Assembly (NCBI GenBank): GCA_032718475.1
Contig: JAUCBJ010003789.1
Span: 1-32,034 of the forward strand
Reading direction: 5' to 3'
Length of the DNA: 32,034 bases
Source: Nemertoderma westbladi
Lineage: Eukaryota > Xenacoelomorpha > Nemertodermatida > Nemertodermatidae
Part shown: in pieces, positions 1 to 10,970 of the stretch
Numbering within the stretch: position 1 is the first letter of the stretch
Layout of the letters: each line of letters opens with the position of its first letter
Position numbers and translations under genes: made by a program
The notes under the pieces: generated by a model
Told to the model about the DNA's origin: nothing
Databases searched by the model: none
Seen by the model: the letters and a program-made list of their open reading frames with translations, nothing else

Positions 1-1744
1 TATGCCTCTTAGAAGAGGCTAACAATGAAAAAAATGTGTAACTCCTCTTACATCGTAGTTAGGGCCGGCTTTGTTACAGCCGGTCTCGTTTACCTTAACT
101 TATAGTGCTATATCTTATTGTGCTATATGTTATTCCACCTACCGGTCATTTCACAAACTGAATATATTATTAGCCAATAGAAATAAGCCACCTTTATGTT
201 TGGTATATATACCTATCTGTGTGTGTCATTATGTACTTCTGTTGTATAAACTCATTCTACCTACCTGCATCTGGAGACACATATGTAACTCGTAACACTG
301 TAACAAGTAACCATTAAATGTAACATAAGTAACTTCATTATTATACTTTCCGATTTTCTCAACTATATTGCGGCGAATGTATGACAGGCCGACTTTTCTC
401 GCTCACCCGGCTCTAAACGCAGTTCCGTCATTTCACAATTCATATTTAATGAAATGTAATTTTCAAAAAACGTCTCAAAAAAAGTGCCAAAAGTAGGGTT
501 AAAAAATGGTGCTATAACTCAAAAAGTACCCAATATTTTTGAAAACGGTTTTCACTACTAGGAAGACAATAGATTTTTAGGAAAAGTCATAAAATTTCAG
601 ATTCCCAACTGCGTTTGTTTCAGAATTATAATAAAAAAACCACTTGGGGGGGTCATATTGACCCCCCCCCCCCGGGTTTAATAGGGTTAAAGGTCTAAAA
701 GCGTGAACAAACGAGTTGATTTTTATGCCGGTAAACTAAAAAAACTTCCTTACAATAATTCGTCTGCAGACATCAGCCAATATTATTAATTTGTGTTATG
801 TCCTCTATTTGCACAATTAATCTGGTGACGTCATGGAATTTGGAAAACTGATACATACACGTCGGTTACTGGCACTATGGGGATACAAAAATTGGTACGC
901 AACTTACTATTGGTTGTGGACACATACAGAAGACACACTCACACCCTGTACACTTATTTTCAACAAATCGTGGACAAATGAAGATACCATTTATTCAATA
1001 TCGCATTGGATTTCTCCACTTCCATCCCTTTCCCTTCCTTGGCGATCCCAAACCTGGGAGTTTCCGCCTGCCTTCATTCCAGTCGGTATTCTCCGATCGC
1101 TCACACTATCTGACCGAGCTCCTTGGTTCTTATTGCTGCTTCCTTTGCATCTGTTGCGCCACCCTCAGAAGTTAATGCAGGCTAGTTGGTTTACTTTGTG
1201 ATGAATTGGATCTCATCCTTCTCTTTGCCTTCCCTAATTTGATCTCTCAATCAGCCACCCTATTGTTCGTCCATATGTAACTCCTCTCTCAAATCATATT
1301 ATTGTTTGTGTGTTCTTTATTTTAGTATTGTCAAGATTGTTACTACCGGTAATATTTGTTTATTCCCTATGTAATTTGTTTAGTGGTTGATTTTTAAATA
1401 CACCTGATAGTCAAGGTTTGTTCACCATCCGTTGTTTGTTTTTGCCTGCTTCATCTCCACATATCTTCCTAGTTGCCGATTCGAGTAATTGTTTCCAAAT
1501 TCTATATATTTTTAAAACTAAATTTAAATTACCTATATAATACATAATTCATTCATTTTATTTTCATCCATCAATACTCATTATTTAATACTTAATTATA
1601 AATTTTTCTACCTATTTTTTACCCTGCCCATTTCATCCATATAATATATCCTTTTTTCATACATATTTTTTACATATGGATATCCCATGAATTAGCCTTT
1701 CAGATAGCTTACTATTAGCTGATCCAGCCCCACAGTCTGTGGAA
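1..1744. other. Non-coding left flank
   Basis: No protein family is recognisable in the short open frames here. Visible structure is limited. There is a perfect 7-bp hairpin at 4-19, six copies of the word GTAAC packed into 285-333, and a G-run/C-run hairpin at 646-668 (GGGGGGGTCA, 3-nt loop, TGACCCCCCC) extending into a run of C to 673. The stretch 1300-1690 is strongly T-rich. The left part may be terminal sequence of a repeat, but no paired end is visible. Confidence 0.5.
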
Positions 1745-3866
1745 ATGTATGAGTTAGATAGTTTACCCCTACCCAGACATGACATCTATACTTTAAAGCA
1801 CGAAAACTTGCTTACTGACAACATTATCGAAGTAGTGATTCAATCCTTTTGCTTGGACAACCATGCTTTAGGCTAGGATTTTTAATTCTCATTTTATAGA
1901 TATATTCCAAGCCGGATGTTTTGAAAGTGGCAGAATCCTTATTATAGCTGTTCTGTCCCAGATCTAGATAACGATTTCATTAATCAACGTCAGAAATAGC
2001 ATTGGATCCTAGCTGCTTATTCTCCCCCAAGATCTTCCATTTGGATTTTTGACTCTTGCAGGGGCTAAAATGCCCATACAATTGATTCTATAAAAATATA
2101 AGCCCTCCTTATGGCCAAAGATTCCAACCGAACTCTCCCTGCTCACTTTACCATATATCCAACCATTAATGGAGAGAATTTAAAAGTTACCAGTGTGGTG
2201 TGTTCTTCATCTAAAATACATGATATCAATGATAAGTCCATCACCTTCTATCGATCATAACATGAAGAGAAAATATCTTCTAAGGTTAACCTAGTTGGGT
2301 CGGCCCAACCCCTTAACCCCCAAGAAACTTTTAGTAGCGATGATCTTGTCACATTAACCAACCATTCCACCTACTTTAGTCGAAAAAACTTAATGCAGAG
2401 CACCAATTTCCTTTAGGGACATCTAGCAATAATAATATTGAAAACCTGAGTACTACGATCCAGATTAAGCCCCCAACCATGTTCGCCCCCTTTGGGCTCA
2501 AGCCCCAAAGGGGAGCTATTAGCATTCCCTTCCCCAACTGCAGCCCCTACCAGGCCAGCTCCTTCTCAAAATTCGATGCAAGGACCCTCAGAAACAAATA
2601 TCCATACCCCTCAATGCCTTGATTGTCCATCCTGCAACAAATCATGCCTAATAAATAGCAGTGGCCAACTTAAGGAAACATAAACACAGTAAAGGATCCC
2701 CCTCTTGCCCAGGAATCAGATCATTGCCTCCTCATTCCAACCAACCGCTAAACCATAGCGCAATGTCCCAGCATAATACCACCCATGAGGTCCCTGACCG
2801 ACCCTGCCATTGCTAGTTTTATCTACTTTAGATGCGCTCCAACTACTTCAGCTCCTGAAAGATTCTAGGTTGAGGATATTAAAGATTATTCCCCAAACTC
2901 ACCCCTTCTGATAATGAATTGCAAGAGAAGCTGCTGGCCGCCATCATCTCCCAGAAACTGGATGAAGGGGATGTTAAGGGGCTGTTCATATAGCCTCATG
3001 TAGTGACAACATCACTCAATGTAACAACCCTTAACAACCCTCAATGTGCTTCGATCAAACATCCAGAATGTCCACAAGATATATCCCAACATGCCTGCCC
3101 GGATACTACACCAATCCTACCTCCTAGTGTCAACTGCAACTATTAAATCCTATATCTAGAGCTTTTAACATGGTACAGCTGCTGGTCTATATAGATTGTG
3201 CCCCGAGCACTTCCAGGATGCTACTTCCAAATGGTCTGGTGATTCAGGCAGGCATCTTGCTATTGTCATCTACCACATCCCTTGTCAATAAATTGCTAGC
3301 TGGTGATGTCCCCCCTCACATATGTCCAATCATTGTTGGTGCTGCTATGCATGCCTTCAACAAGAAGGAAAGGGGGATCAGGCCCATAGTGGTTAGAAAG
3401 ACCTGGTGCCCTTCCCTCCACAACTTAATTTCCTCAGCCCAGCCAGAAGATGTTTTCATTATACTGGACTTCACAAATGCCTCAAGCTGTTGAAATCCAA
3501 CCTTAGAATTCGCTATGTCGATGACATTGGTCTCAAGGGACGAGGTACTGAATGGCTTCATAGCACTTGAGATGCATGCAAAGAAATTGGCCTCATTCCT
3601 ATTGAATGCGAGTGTGAGATTTCCACCTTCTGTCAATGACAGATATATTGCCGGCACCACAATATCTTTTAAACGTGATAAGATGCAAATGCAAGGCTGG
3701 GTGCACTTCTCTGTGATGTTCTTGCCGCAAAAATGGCTTGGACTGTTCGACCTCATGCCAAGAATGTCAAGAGCAATGTGCAATGCCAATAATCTGCAGC
3801 AATATATGGTACATCGACAATGGTTTTGATGAGGATGAACTTTGAAAAATACGTCACAATCATTGT
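1745..3866 (+). pseudogene. Decayed R2/NeSL-like non-LTR retrotransposon (Ulp1-like protease, C2H2 finger, reverse transcriptase)
   Basis: This would encode the replication protein of a site-specific-type non-LTR element; it is broken by many stops and frameshifts. In order it shows four blocks. First, a Ulp1/C48-like cysteine protease remnant: LKHENLLTDNIIEVVIQSF from about 1790, then HWILAAY...IWIFDSC at about 2000-2060 with the catalytic-type His and Asp positions; no clear catalytic Cys is visible. Second, a C2H2-type finger beginning CPSCNKSC at 2624. Third, QKLDEGDVKG at 2952-2981, typical of the segment before RT in this family. Fourth, RT pieces: LLAGDVPPHICPII near 3292, GIRPI near 3375, motif A-like ILDFTNA near 3460, then YVDD at 3514-3525 in another frame. 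Motif A to YVDD is far too short, so most of the palm is deleted. A Ulp1-like domain upstream of RT is, from memory, a feature of NeSL/Utopia-type elements. The BEL LTR starts immediately downstream and may have inserted into it. Confidence 0.7.
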
Positions 3867-3873
3867 AAATTAG

Positions 3874-4201
3874 TGTAAGCGGATTCAATTCCCTGCACTA
3901 CCCAGCGGAAAATGGGCGAAGTGGCATTTTACCAATTATACTTGGGAAGGTGACATCACCAATAATAATGTCACCTAACAACCAATTTAGGCGATGCACA
4001 TCGCCAGCCACAAAGAAAGTTGAGAGGTCATAAACCATCTCAAAGGGACAAAGGGGCTAGCAGGGCTAGCACATGGGGATAGTGGCAGCAGGGAGTGGCG
4101 AGATGGAAATTAACTAGGTTAGCCACTGATGGGAGGGGAAAACAGGTGATTGGAAAGCATCTATTGGCCAGGCTGCTCAATACAGTAGCAGTAATTAATA
4201 T
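3874..4201 (+). repeat. 5' LTR of BEL/Pao element (probably truncated)
   Basis: It matches 13868-14216 along its length, with about 13 substitutions counted by eye, mostly transitions. One replaced segment (about 17 nt here, about 38 nt in the right copy) accounts for the length difference. Homology stops abruptly after ATTAATAT at 4201, so the rest of the left LTR and the primer binding site were probably deleted. It contains an inverted repeat, AGGTGACAT and ATGTCACCT, around 3949-3976. Confidence 0.8.
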
Positions 4202-4319
4202 AAACCGACGCGTCAACATCCAGCTAGAAATAAACTATGACCACAGCCAGCGCCAACATGAGCGAACAACACACACCCCAGGGTTTGGAGAGGGGCGGAA
4301 GTCTGCCGTGAACCCCAAG

Positions 4320-6179
4320 CGACAGAGACAAAATGATTCGGGAAGCAGCAACGAGGCAGTACCGGCCCGCCACACCGAATTCGCCAACGAGGGACGCTCC
4401 GGTCGTTGAGGAGGAGAGCGGCCGAGTACGAGGAGGAGAAGGGAGTGAGTCAACGCGAGATCGCAGTGGCGAACGAGGTACCAAAGTCGCCAGCCAACCA
4501 ATGGCCGGGGGCGGCGACCTGCCCACCGGAACGGCAATGGTGGGGCCGCAGTACTACGCCAATGGTGGCGTAGTACGGCGCCAGATGAGGAGGGAAGGAT
4601 GAAGAGATCGCCTATGACGAGGGTACAACGCCACCAGGAAGTTGTTGAAGGACGCTAGAGAGGGAGGAAAGGTAGACCAGCCCAAGTTGTACCAGAGACT
4701 AGGTGAGTGCAACAAAAATTTTCACACCCTAGTCCAATTTGGGCAGGGGGAACTAGCAAGTGAGAGGGCGGTGAGGGGGTCGGCACAGAACTGTTTAAAT
4801 TGTGGCAATTCGAGGTGGTTGCGGCTAGTATAGTGTACGTAGGGCCCTATCTAGTAGATGAGAGGGGGATTAAGTTAGTGCGATGGGCGGACCCGCACAA
4901 CGCCGAACCTGAGGTTAACCCCTAAGAGAACGTGAGGAGAGGGAAAAGAATGAACGTAGAGAATGGAAAGAGAAAGAAACGAGTGAGCGCGAAGAGCGGG
5001 AGGCGAGAGAGGCGAATGAGCACAAAGAGCGAGAGATGAGGGAAGAGAACGAGCGCAAATAGCGGGAGACAAGAGAAGTGAACGATCGTAGAGAGCGGGA
5101 GGCGAGGGAGGCAGAGTTGACTGATCAGAGTATTAGAGAGGACAGAGAGAGAGAGAGATAGGGCGGGTAAACGTATGAGGGATGATATGCAAACCTGGTT
5201 GAGGGGGTTAATGCAGTATCAGGCGAAGCAGAAACGCCGATTAGAACTGGCAAAAATGGGTTTATCAGAGAGCGAGGCTGGTTCGGGAAGTATTTATGAG
5301 GAACCGGGGGTGATGGAAACCTTTGTTAATACCCCACTTACAGGTACCGGATGACAGACCCAAAACTGGTGTGACTGGACAGGGGGAGGGGGGGGGGGGG
5401 GGGGTAATGACAATACGTTTAATGAAAACAACGTTAATATTAATAGTACCGTAGTGGATAACCCTAATACTAACGAAACATTTCTTGCAGGAATAATATT
5501 TTGATTAATAATAATGTTGATACTGGTACGGCAAATAATTTAAATAATAATATAACAAATACTAACGGTGAAGAAAATAATTTAAATAATAATGTTAATA
5601 GTGGTGCAATAAATAATCAAATTTGGACAAAACAGGGCAGAAAACGCTCCACAGATGTCGACGGGAAATGCACTCGGTGATTCAACTGAACCAGGGCTCC
5701 CGATGACGAAGGAAAGGGGGGGGGGGGCAGCAGAAGCCCCATGAGCGTCTGCAGAGAATGTGCGCGGTGAGTTAAGTGAACCGTGGCACCCGACGACGGA
5801 GGATAATAGGAGGGCAACGAATATCCTTGAGGCTGTCCAACCGGGCAGAGGGAGGGACATTTGTGCCATAAGTGGCCAAATGAGAAAACATCGAGCCCAC
5901 TCGGAAGACGGAAGGAGAACAGTAGAGTTCATCTGGGAGGTCAATCTAAGACCTCATGATGGAGGACATAATGCTGAAACCAGAAGAAGTGAGGAGGAAC
6001 AAGGAAGTGTTGCTATGGGCAACCAGAAACGTCGAGAGAGGATGAACAGTGAACCGTCGATAGTAGAACTAGAGAGAGAGAGCTGGTGGGGTCGTACTCC
6101 GGGAGATTTCCGTCGCCCCGGAGAAACACAACCTGGCAAAATATACCACACACTGGGAGAGGGGTACAGAGTGTACTGA
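4320..6179 (+). pseudogene. Gag-N-terminus-like region: coiled coil, Asn-rich segment, basic tail
   Basis: This lies between the 5' LTR and the recognised Gag domain, in several frames. At 4642-4800 there is a charged helical stretch (KLLKDAREGGKVDQPKLYQR) that could be a Gag N-terminus. At 4920-5160 a near-continuous Arg/Glu repeat (REEREKNERREW and similar) predicts a coiled coil, broken by a TAG near 5060. Around 5195-5310 a helix follows (QAKQKRRLELAKMG). At 5380-5640 comes a G-homopolymer and then an Asn-rich low-complexity segment (NNLNNN). Two diverged repeat units of about 90 bp follow (from about 5668 and 5757), then an open frame (5760-6179) with no recognised family. Such coiled-coil linkers occur in invertebrate LTR-element Gag proteins, so this may be BEL Gag or part of a second element. 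Function is not established. Confidence 0.4.
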
Positions 6180-8593
6180 AAAGTTCAGTAGTATATTGCC
6201 TACCGGATCCTAGTAACGATGTACCATTTTGCCAAATCCAGCAGTATATACGGGCTCGTACAGTATCTGACAATAAATCCCAGTCCAGGGTGTCTAAACA
6301 AACAGATACTAAATACAATAACTACTACTGGTGAGGAACGGAGCCTAATGTCTTTTCTAAAACATGGGCGAGTCAAATGCCCGGGCGAACTAGACAAAAC
6401 AGGATACCCGGCCACTAACCAGTGAGGCAGATAGATGTACAGTCTACAGATACAGACCAAACTCACGGGAAAACAATCCCTGCGCAGCGAATCCTAACTA
6501 TCGCTAATGGACCTAAATACTGTAAACTTGCCATGGTGTGATTTAGATGGTTTATATACGAGCTAGTGGATCGATAGAGTAGCGTAACAATACTGCCAAC
6601 AGAAATAAGCAGTCAAAAGGGTGCCCCAAAATACCTCTTATATGCCGTAAAACTAAATATTAAATATTTCCTCAAATTACAAACTACAGAATAGTATAAC
6701 TACAGAATAACTCCTACGGAAAAGTCTATAGTAGTCAGTAGCTAGTGGATCTTAAGACGCGTGTGTGTGTGTGTGTATGTTACGAATAAAACAATTTTGG
6801 TGTATCGCCGATATACTAGGTTTTAGTGATTTTAATCAAAATAACAAAATAGCTAGCTACTCGAATAAGCTAGTCGCATGCTATAGGCTCAATACTTACA
6901 AACTGACGTCAAAGCTCTCTCCTCCTTATCCACAACTCAACCGGGCAATTATGGTGTTAGTAACTACACCCGTTATCGGCACTAATACCAGATTATAATT
7001 GTGAGATAAGAGAATAGGTGTTAATTACTACCGTACGTTAGCTGATCTGGTATACAAATTTATTCTAGAACTTTGTTACTGCGGTGGTTAGCAGTAAATA
7101 CCTATCAGTATGTGGCAAGGGCGCGGTAGGATGTTAGTAACCCTCCCTAGGCCAAATATGTGCCGGTAGCAGAAAGCTGCCTCTTGCCTGATAAAATATT
7201 TTGGACTCAGACAGGGCGGGTAAACTATAAGGGCCTACAAAGTGAACCGGTACTGTACTGTCAGTACTGCAAATCACCAAATTATAGAGCATGTGCAATC
7301 TGCACCTAAAGTGTACTTGCATACTAACGAACAGCAACAGCTCACACCTGTAGGAGATACAGACTGTCTGAATCTGAGATATTTAATCCTAAATTTTACG
7401 GCGTCCCAGGATGGCGTCACGCTTTACCCTGATCTAAGGTCTTACTGCGGGCAAGGGCGTCGAACAAAGTCTTACCTTCCTCTGAAGTGGGTGCTGTATG
7501 GCAAGAGGTCATACTTCGAATGGGTGCGGGCGAAACTAATGTGGGCGCTTAATGTGTTGCGGACATATTTTCACTGTGTTGCTGAGGGCCTAACGGTCTA
7601 GGCAGCCATCCCACAAGTGTTTGGCTGTGCCAAAGGTGGATACGTCAAAAGTACATAGTCAAGAGTTTGCAGTATATTAATGTAATTACAAAGACTTATT
7701 ATTATTAATTTAAACTTTACAAATAACAAAAGGACTAAACTAAAGTAAGAGAGATAAGTAACAAGATTAAAAGTAACTAAACATTAGTTAGGTCAAGGTG
7801 GTAACAGAAGAAATCTAGGCATGGAATCACCAAGAACATTCGATAACATTCCATGGCCGCACATTGGAGCAATAAGTTATTAAGTGCCCTATGATTGGCC
7901 CAACCCATCGTTCCATATGTTGTACGCAGTACGCACCTCATTGGCTTACCTAATTTAATGAAACCGAAAATTTAATAGACCAAAAATGCAAATTTCCCGA
8001 CTGAGATTCGAACAACCCCTGACCTACCTAAAATGTAACCAACGCCTTAACCCTAATCTGACCACTGCACCAATAGAATCACAAGTGAACTTATAACTAC
8101 TAATAGGAAGTAGGCATATTACAACTACTACAAATCAAGGCAAAATACGACGGATTTAGAAAGTTTTTACGTGGTACTGTAGATTGCTACATAACAGTGA
8201 AATAATCCAACATATACCGATACGAAGAGGAAAAAGGAGGAAGGGATCGGAGGGAAACTACCCGTCGGAACATAGCTGTCGATCGAGGATATGGTAGTCG
8301 CGGGGAGGAGTTCTCGGAATATTCGAGAAGATTAAACTTCGATCTGGAGGGACACAGGCAGACTGCAGAACATACTGTAGGCCTTACTGCACATACTATA
8401 GGCCATGATGGGAGATATAATGTAGGTGATGGGTAGCGCGAATGCCGGAATTGGACCCGGAGGTAGCGGCATACATACCGGTTAGTAGGCAGGAACCTGA
8501 TATGCCTAATACCGGTACCTGCACACCAGTATGACTATCATATGCAGGAATACAATATATACCCAGGGGAAGGGGGGGGGGTATTGCAGATAG
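6180..8593. other. Unassigned sequence inside the BEL element
   Basis: No protein family is recognised in this 2.4 kb. It contains a short GT microsatellite (about 6761-6776), a repeated 13-mer AGGGCGGGTAAAC (5160-5172 and 7213-7225), and a tRNA-like segment near 8 kb. From about 8430 the plus strand reads as a low-complexity Pro/Tyr/Gly-rich linker leading into Gag, ending with a G-run at 8573-8581. The 6.2-8.4 kb part may be a nested insertion, but no clean ends were found. Confidence 0.4.
7990..8085 (-). repeat. tRNA-like (Pol III promoter-like) segment, possible SINE head
   Basis: On the minus strand an A-box-like region (GGTGCAGTGGTCAG...GGTTAAGGCG, about 8072-8043) is followed by a perfect B box GTTCGAATC inside 8003-8013. 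The pattern resembles a Leu/Ser-type tRNA with an insertion. It does not fold as a complete tRNA by eye, so a diverged tRNA-derived SINE is more likely. No target duplication was found. Confidence 0.35.
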
Positions 8594-8757
8594 GTGTATG
8601 GGCACCAATATAATGACATCTACCCCAGTACCAAATATAACATCAGTGGGGGGAGGGGGCAGGATGACATTCCCCCATTACAGTATCCGCAATGCACACA
8701 ACCAAAATTAAAAACCCCGACCCCCTCAGATCCAAATAGATCGTGTGACGCGGAGAT

Positions 8758-9516
8758 ATGGAGGGGACCGCTACCCCCGATGATATATCCCACTCAGGGA
8801 AAGTCAGCAAACCGAGAGGCGAAGCACAACCGATACTGAAGGAGCCTGCATCCCTACTGTCGAGTGCACTGGAAGTTCAAGCGATGGGAATGGCAACACT
8901 CATCGACGCGCTGAAAACTAGAATTGAGCTGCCACCCGTAGAGCCTTTCAAGTTTGATGGTAGCAAGCCGGAAGAATATATACAGTTCCGGAGGATGTAT
9001 AGTAATGAGATTTTGACAAAAAATCTCACACAGGCAGAGTGCCTTAAATACCTACAAGTCTATACAGGGGGGGCGGCTTATGACATCGTGAGGCAATACC
9101 AAGGTATTGAAGGAGGATTCACGACCGCATGGAGAGCCCTGGACAGGGAATTTGGCCATCCTGCGAAGATTATCCGACAAACCTTAAGGGAAATAACATC
9201 ATGCAGACTCGCAGATAACCCCATTAGCATCAATACTTTCGCTAATAAAGTAGAGAAAGCGCTAATAGTGTTAAAGACTCTAGATGCACCTTACGAACTC
9301 AATGCATCGAACAACATCACCACGATAGTGCAGGCACAACCAATTTGGCTGAGAAACAAATGGAGAAAGATCGCTTTCTCCACTCGAGAAAAGAAAGGTG
9401 TGGAGCCAGGGTTGGAGGAGATGTCGAACTTCCTTAACTATGAGGCGGAGCTAATAACAGATCCAGTCTACAGTGAGGACAGTCTAGGCAAGGCACCGAA
9501 AACGGAATACAGCTGA
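8758..9516 (+). pseudogene. gag: BEL/Pao Gag, DUF1759-type domain
   Basis: This is the structural protein that forms the particle packaging element RNA. The 252-codon open frame holds a Gag domain of the DUF1759 type. It starts with the PFKFDGSKPEEYIQFRRM block (family pattern: P.F.G...EW..F...F) and is followed by LTQAECLKYLQVYTGGAAYD, then AWRALDREFGHPAKIIRQTL near codons 125-150. Upstream sequence from 8594 is open in another frame and reads as a polar linker. The frame ends at 9516, while the continuation (NALPKVMQSLLYAATQG) lies in a different frame, so a frameshift near 9480-9510 separates Gag from its zinc-knuckle tail. The ATG at 8758 may not be the original start, since 5' Gag sequence is uncertain. 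Confidence 0.85.
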
Positions 9517-10112
9517 ATGCACTTCCGAAGGTGATGCAGTCGCTACTGTATGCGGCCACACAGGGGACTTCAAGTCCACAGAGAGCTGTGAGTAGAGCCA
9601 CACCTTGGCAGGGACAGAAACAAAGCAACAACACCAGTATATACAAACCCAACACCCCCAGTAGGCCGAGTCCAAGCAACCAAAACACTAAACCGCTAGA
9701 TATGAATCTAAGCGCAATACGTGATGCGCTATACGAGGAACGCTACAATCCTGATTACAAATGTAAATTGCATAGAAACGGGACCCATAAGACCATAGAC
9801 TGCAAGCATTGACAGGCGTTACTTAAACAAGATTGGATAGCCTACACGGGTAAGAATGGACTATGTCATCGATGCGCGGTAGGAGGACACAGGAAGGATG
9901 AGTGCCAGGAACCGCCGATCAAATATGGCGAGACTGATGGGACTGGAGGCCAGATGATGGCGACAAGCACAATGGGAGCAAAGAGGACAGGAACGGTGCT
10001 ACTCGGAGTAGTACCAGTGAAAGTAATAGGGAAGAACGAGTTATCGGTTACGATGCTAATGCTGGTCGATAGCAGAGCAGCCAGCGTTCACGCTAGCAGA
10101 AAGTTGGGTGGC
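9500..10112 (+). pseudogene. BEL/Pao Gag zinc knuckles and start of aspartic protease
   Basis: The segment carries a His/Cys-rich first knuckle (CKLHRNGTHKTIDC, about 9760-9805). An in-frame TGA follows at 9810-9812, where the family usually has Trp. A canonical CX2CX4HX4C knuckle (CHRCAVGGHRKDEC) lies at 9864-9905. About 50 codons later comes the protease active-site region, MLVDSRAASVHASRK, with the Asp codon at 10068-10070. The usual DSG/DTG triad reads DSR here, a single G-to-A change (AGA for GGA), so the protease would be inactive. The frame stops at about 10112 and continues in a neighbouring frame. In the intact element this region packages RNA and matures the polyprotein. Confidence 0.8.
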
Positions 10113-10968
10113 TGAAAAGATAGGGTTACAGACAAGGCCAAGTAAGATGGCAGTGACCACAATTTCCAGCAAGGATGAGGTCATGAAAATGACGACGGGT
10201 CGATGCGAAATAGCAGTGATAACACCAGGGTGCGACTATGGGGCTACCATCGAACCCATTCAGATAATAGAGTCGATCAACATTAACACCAGGTGACCTA
10301 CACAGATCGAAATCGAGCAATACCGGTACCTGGACTATATCGACTTTTCCGTGCCCGAACTGGACGTCCCGAAAGTATTTCTCATAGTTGGCATGGACTG
10401 CCCGACGGCCCATGAGAGACTACAGACCGTCTTTGGCGAGAATAGGGATCGAGACCCGGTGGCCATTCTCATGCCAGTCGGATGGGCGCTCAGTGGCCCA
10501 ATTAAGACAAGAATCCCATTCAGCGTGTCCAAATCCTCAGGGTGTATGTTCACGGGAACAATGAGGGGAATGGAGGATGGGGGAGCAGAGGAGCAACTCA
10601 AGAGGCTGCTATGGCAGGACTTTGAGGGGCTGAAGGAGGCCAGGGTGGGAACCTCGGTGGAGGACAAGCAGGCGCAGGAGAGCGTCAGGAACTCGATGAA
10701 ATGCGAGGGGGGGCGATATACCATAGGGATGGTAGGGAAGCAGCCGAAGTTGCCCCTACCAGACAATAAAAGGATGGTCTTGATGAGGCTTCGAAAATTA
10801 AAGCAAATGCTTAGACGGAGCCCCGAAAAGAATGAGTACATCCACAAAACCATCAAGAAGTACGTGGATCGAGGATGGGCCGTGGAACTACCAGTGGATG
10901 AACCAAATACCGATAGGACCTACTATTTGCCACTTCATGTGGCTCTGGACCCTAAGAAAGCAAGTTAA
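10108..10968 (+). pseudogene. pol: BEL/Pao protease C-terminal half and RT N-terminal region
   Basis: The frame from 10108 to 10296 (IGLQTRPSKMAV...) looks like the second half of the retropepsin domain and ends at a TGA at 10294-10296. The following open stretch to 10968 contains the family signature GMDCPTAHERLQTVFGE, then MPVGWALSGPI, then a charged helical region (EARVGTSVEDKQAQESV). It ends with the start of RT, YLPLHVALDPKKA. The latter corresponds to the Y.PHH.V.K motif that opens the RT fingers of BEL/Pao polymerases. A one-base shift near 10960-10970 throws the ORF into a stop while the RT continues in another frame. Confidence 0.85.
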
Positions 10969-10970
10969 GA

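Noticed and set aside
661-691. piggyBac-type terminus (GGGTTAA near 685-691)
   Set aside because: No oppositely oriented partner end with TTAA was found; a similar GGGTTAA at 495 has the same orientation.
833-1201. Open frame of 122 codons on the plus strand
   Set aside because: No family resemblance, skewed low-complexity composition, and no splice or promoter context; looks like chance.
3316-3888. 190-codon open frame on the minus strand
   Set aside because: It is the complement of the RT pseudogene read on the plus strand, where real RT motifs are found.
7134-7601. Protein-coding gene at 7.1-7.6 kb
   Set aside because: Overlapping frames on both strands without any recognisable motif; left as unassigned sequence.
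10335-10856. 173-codon minus-strand frame
   Set aside because: Shadow of the BEL protease/RT region, which carries family motifs on the plus strand.
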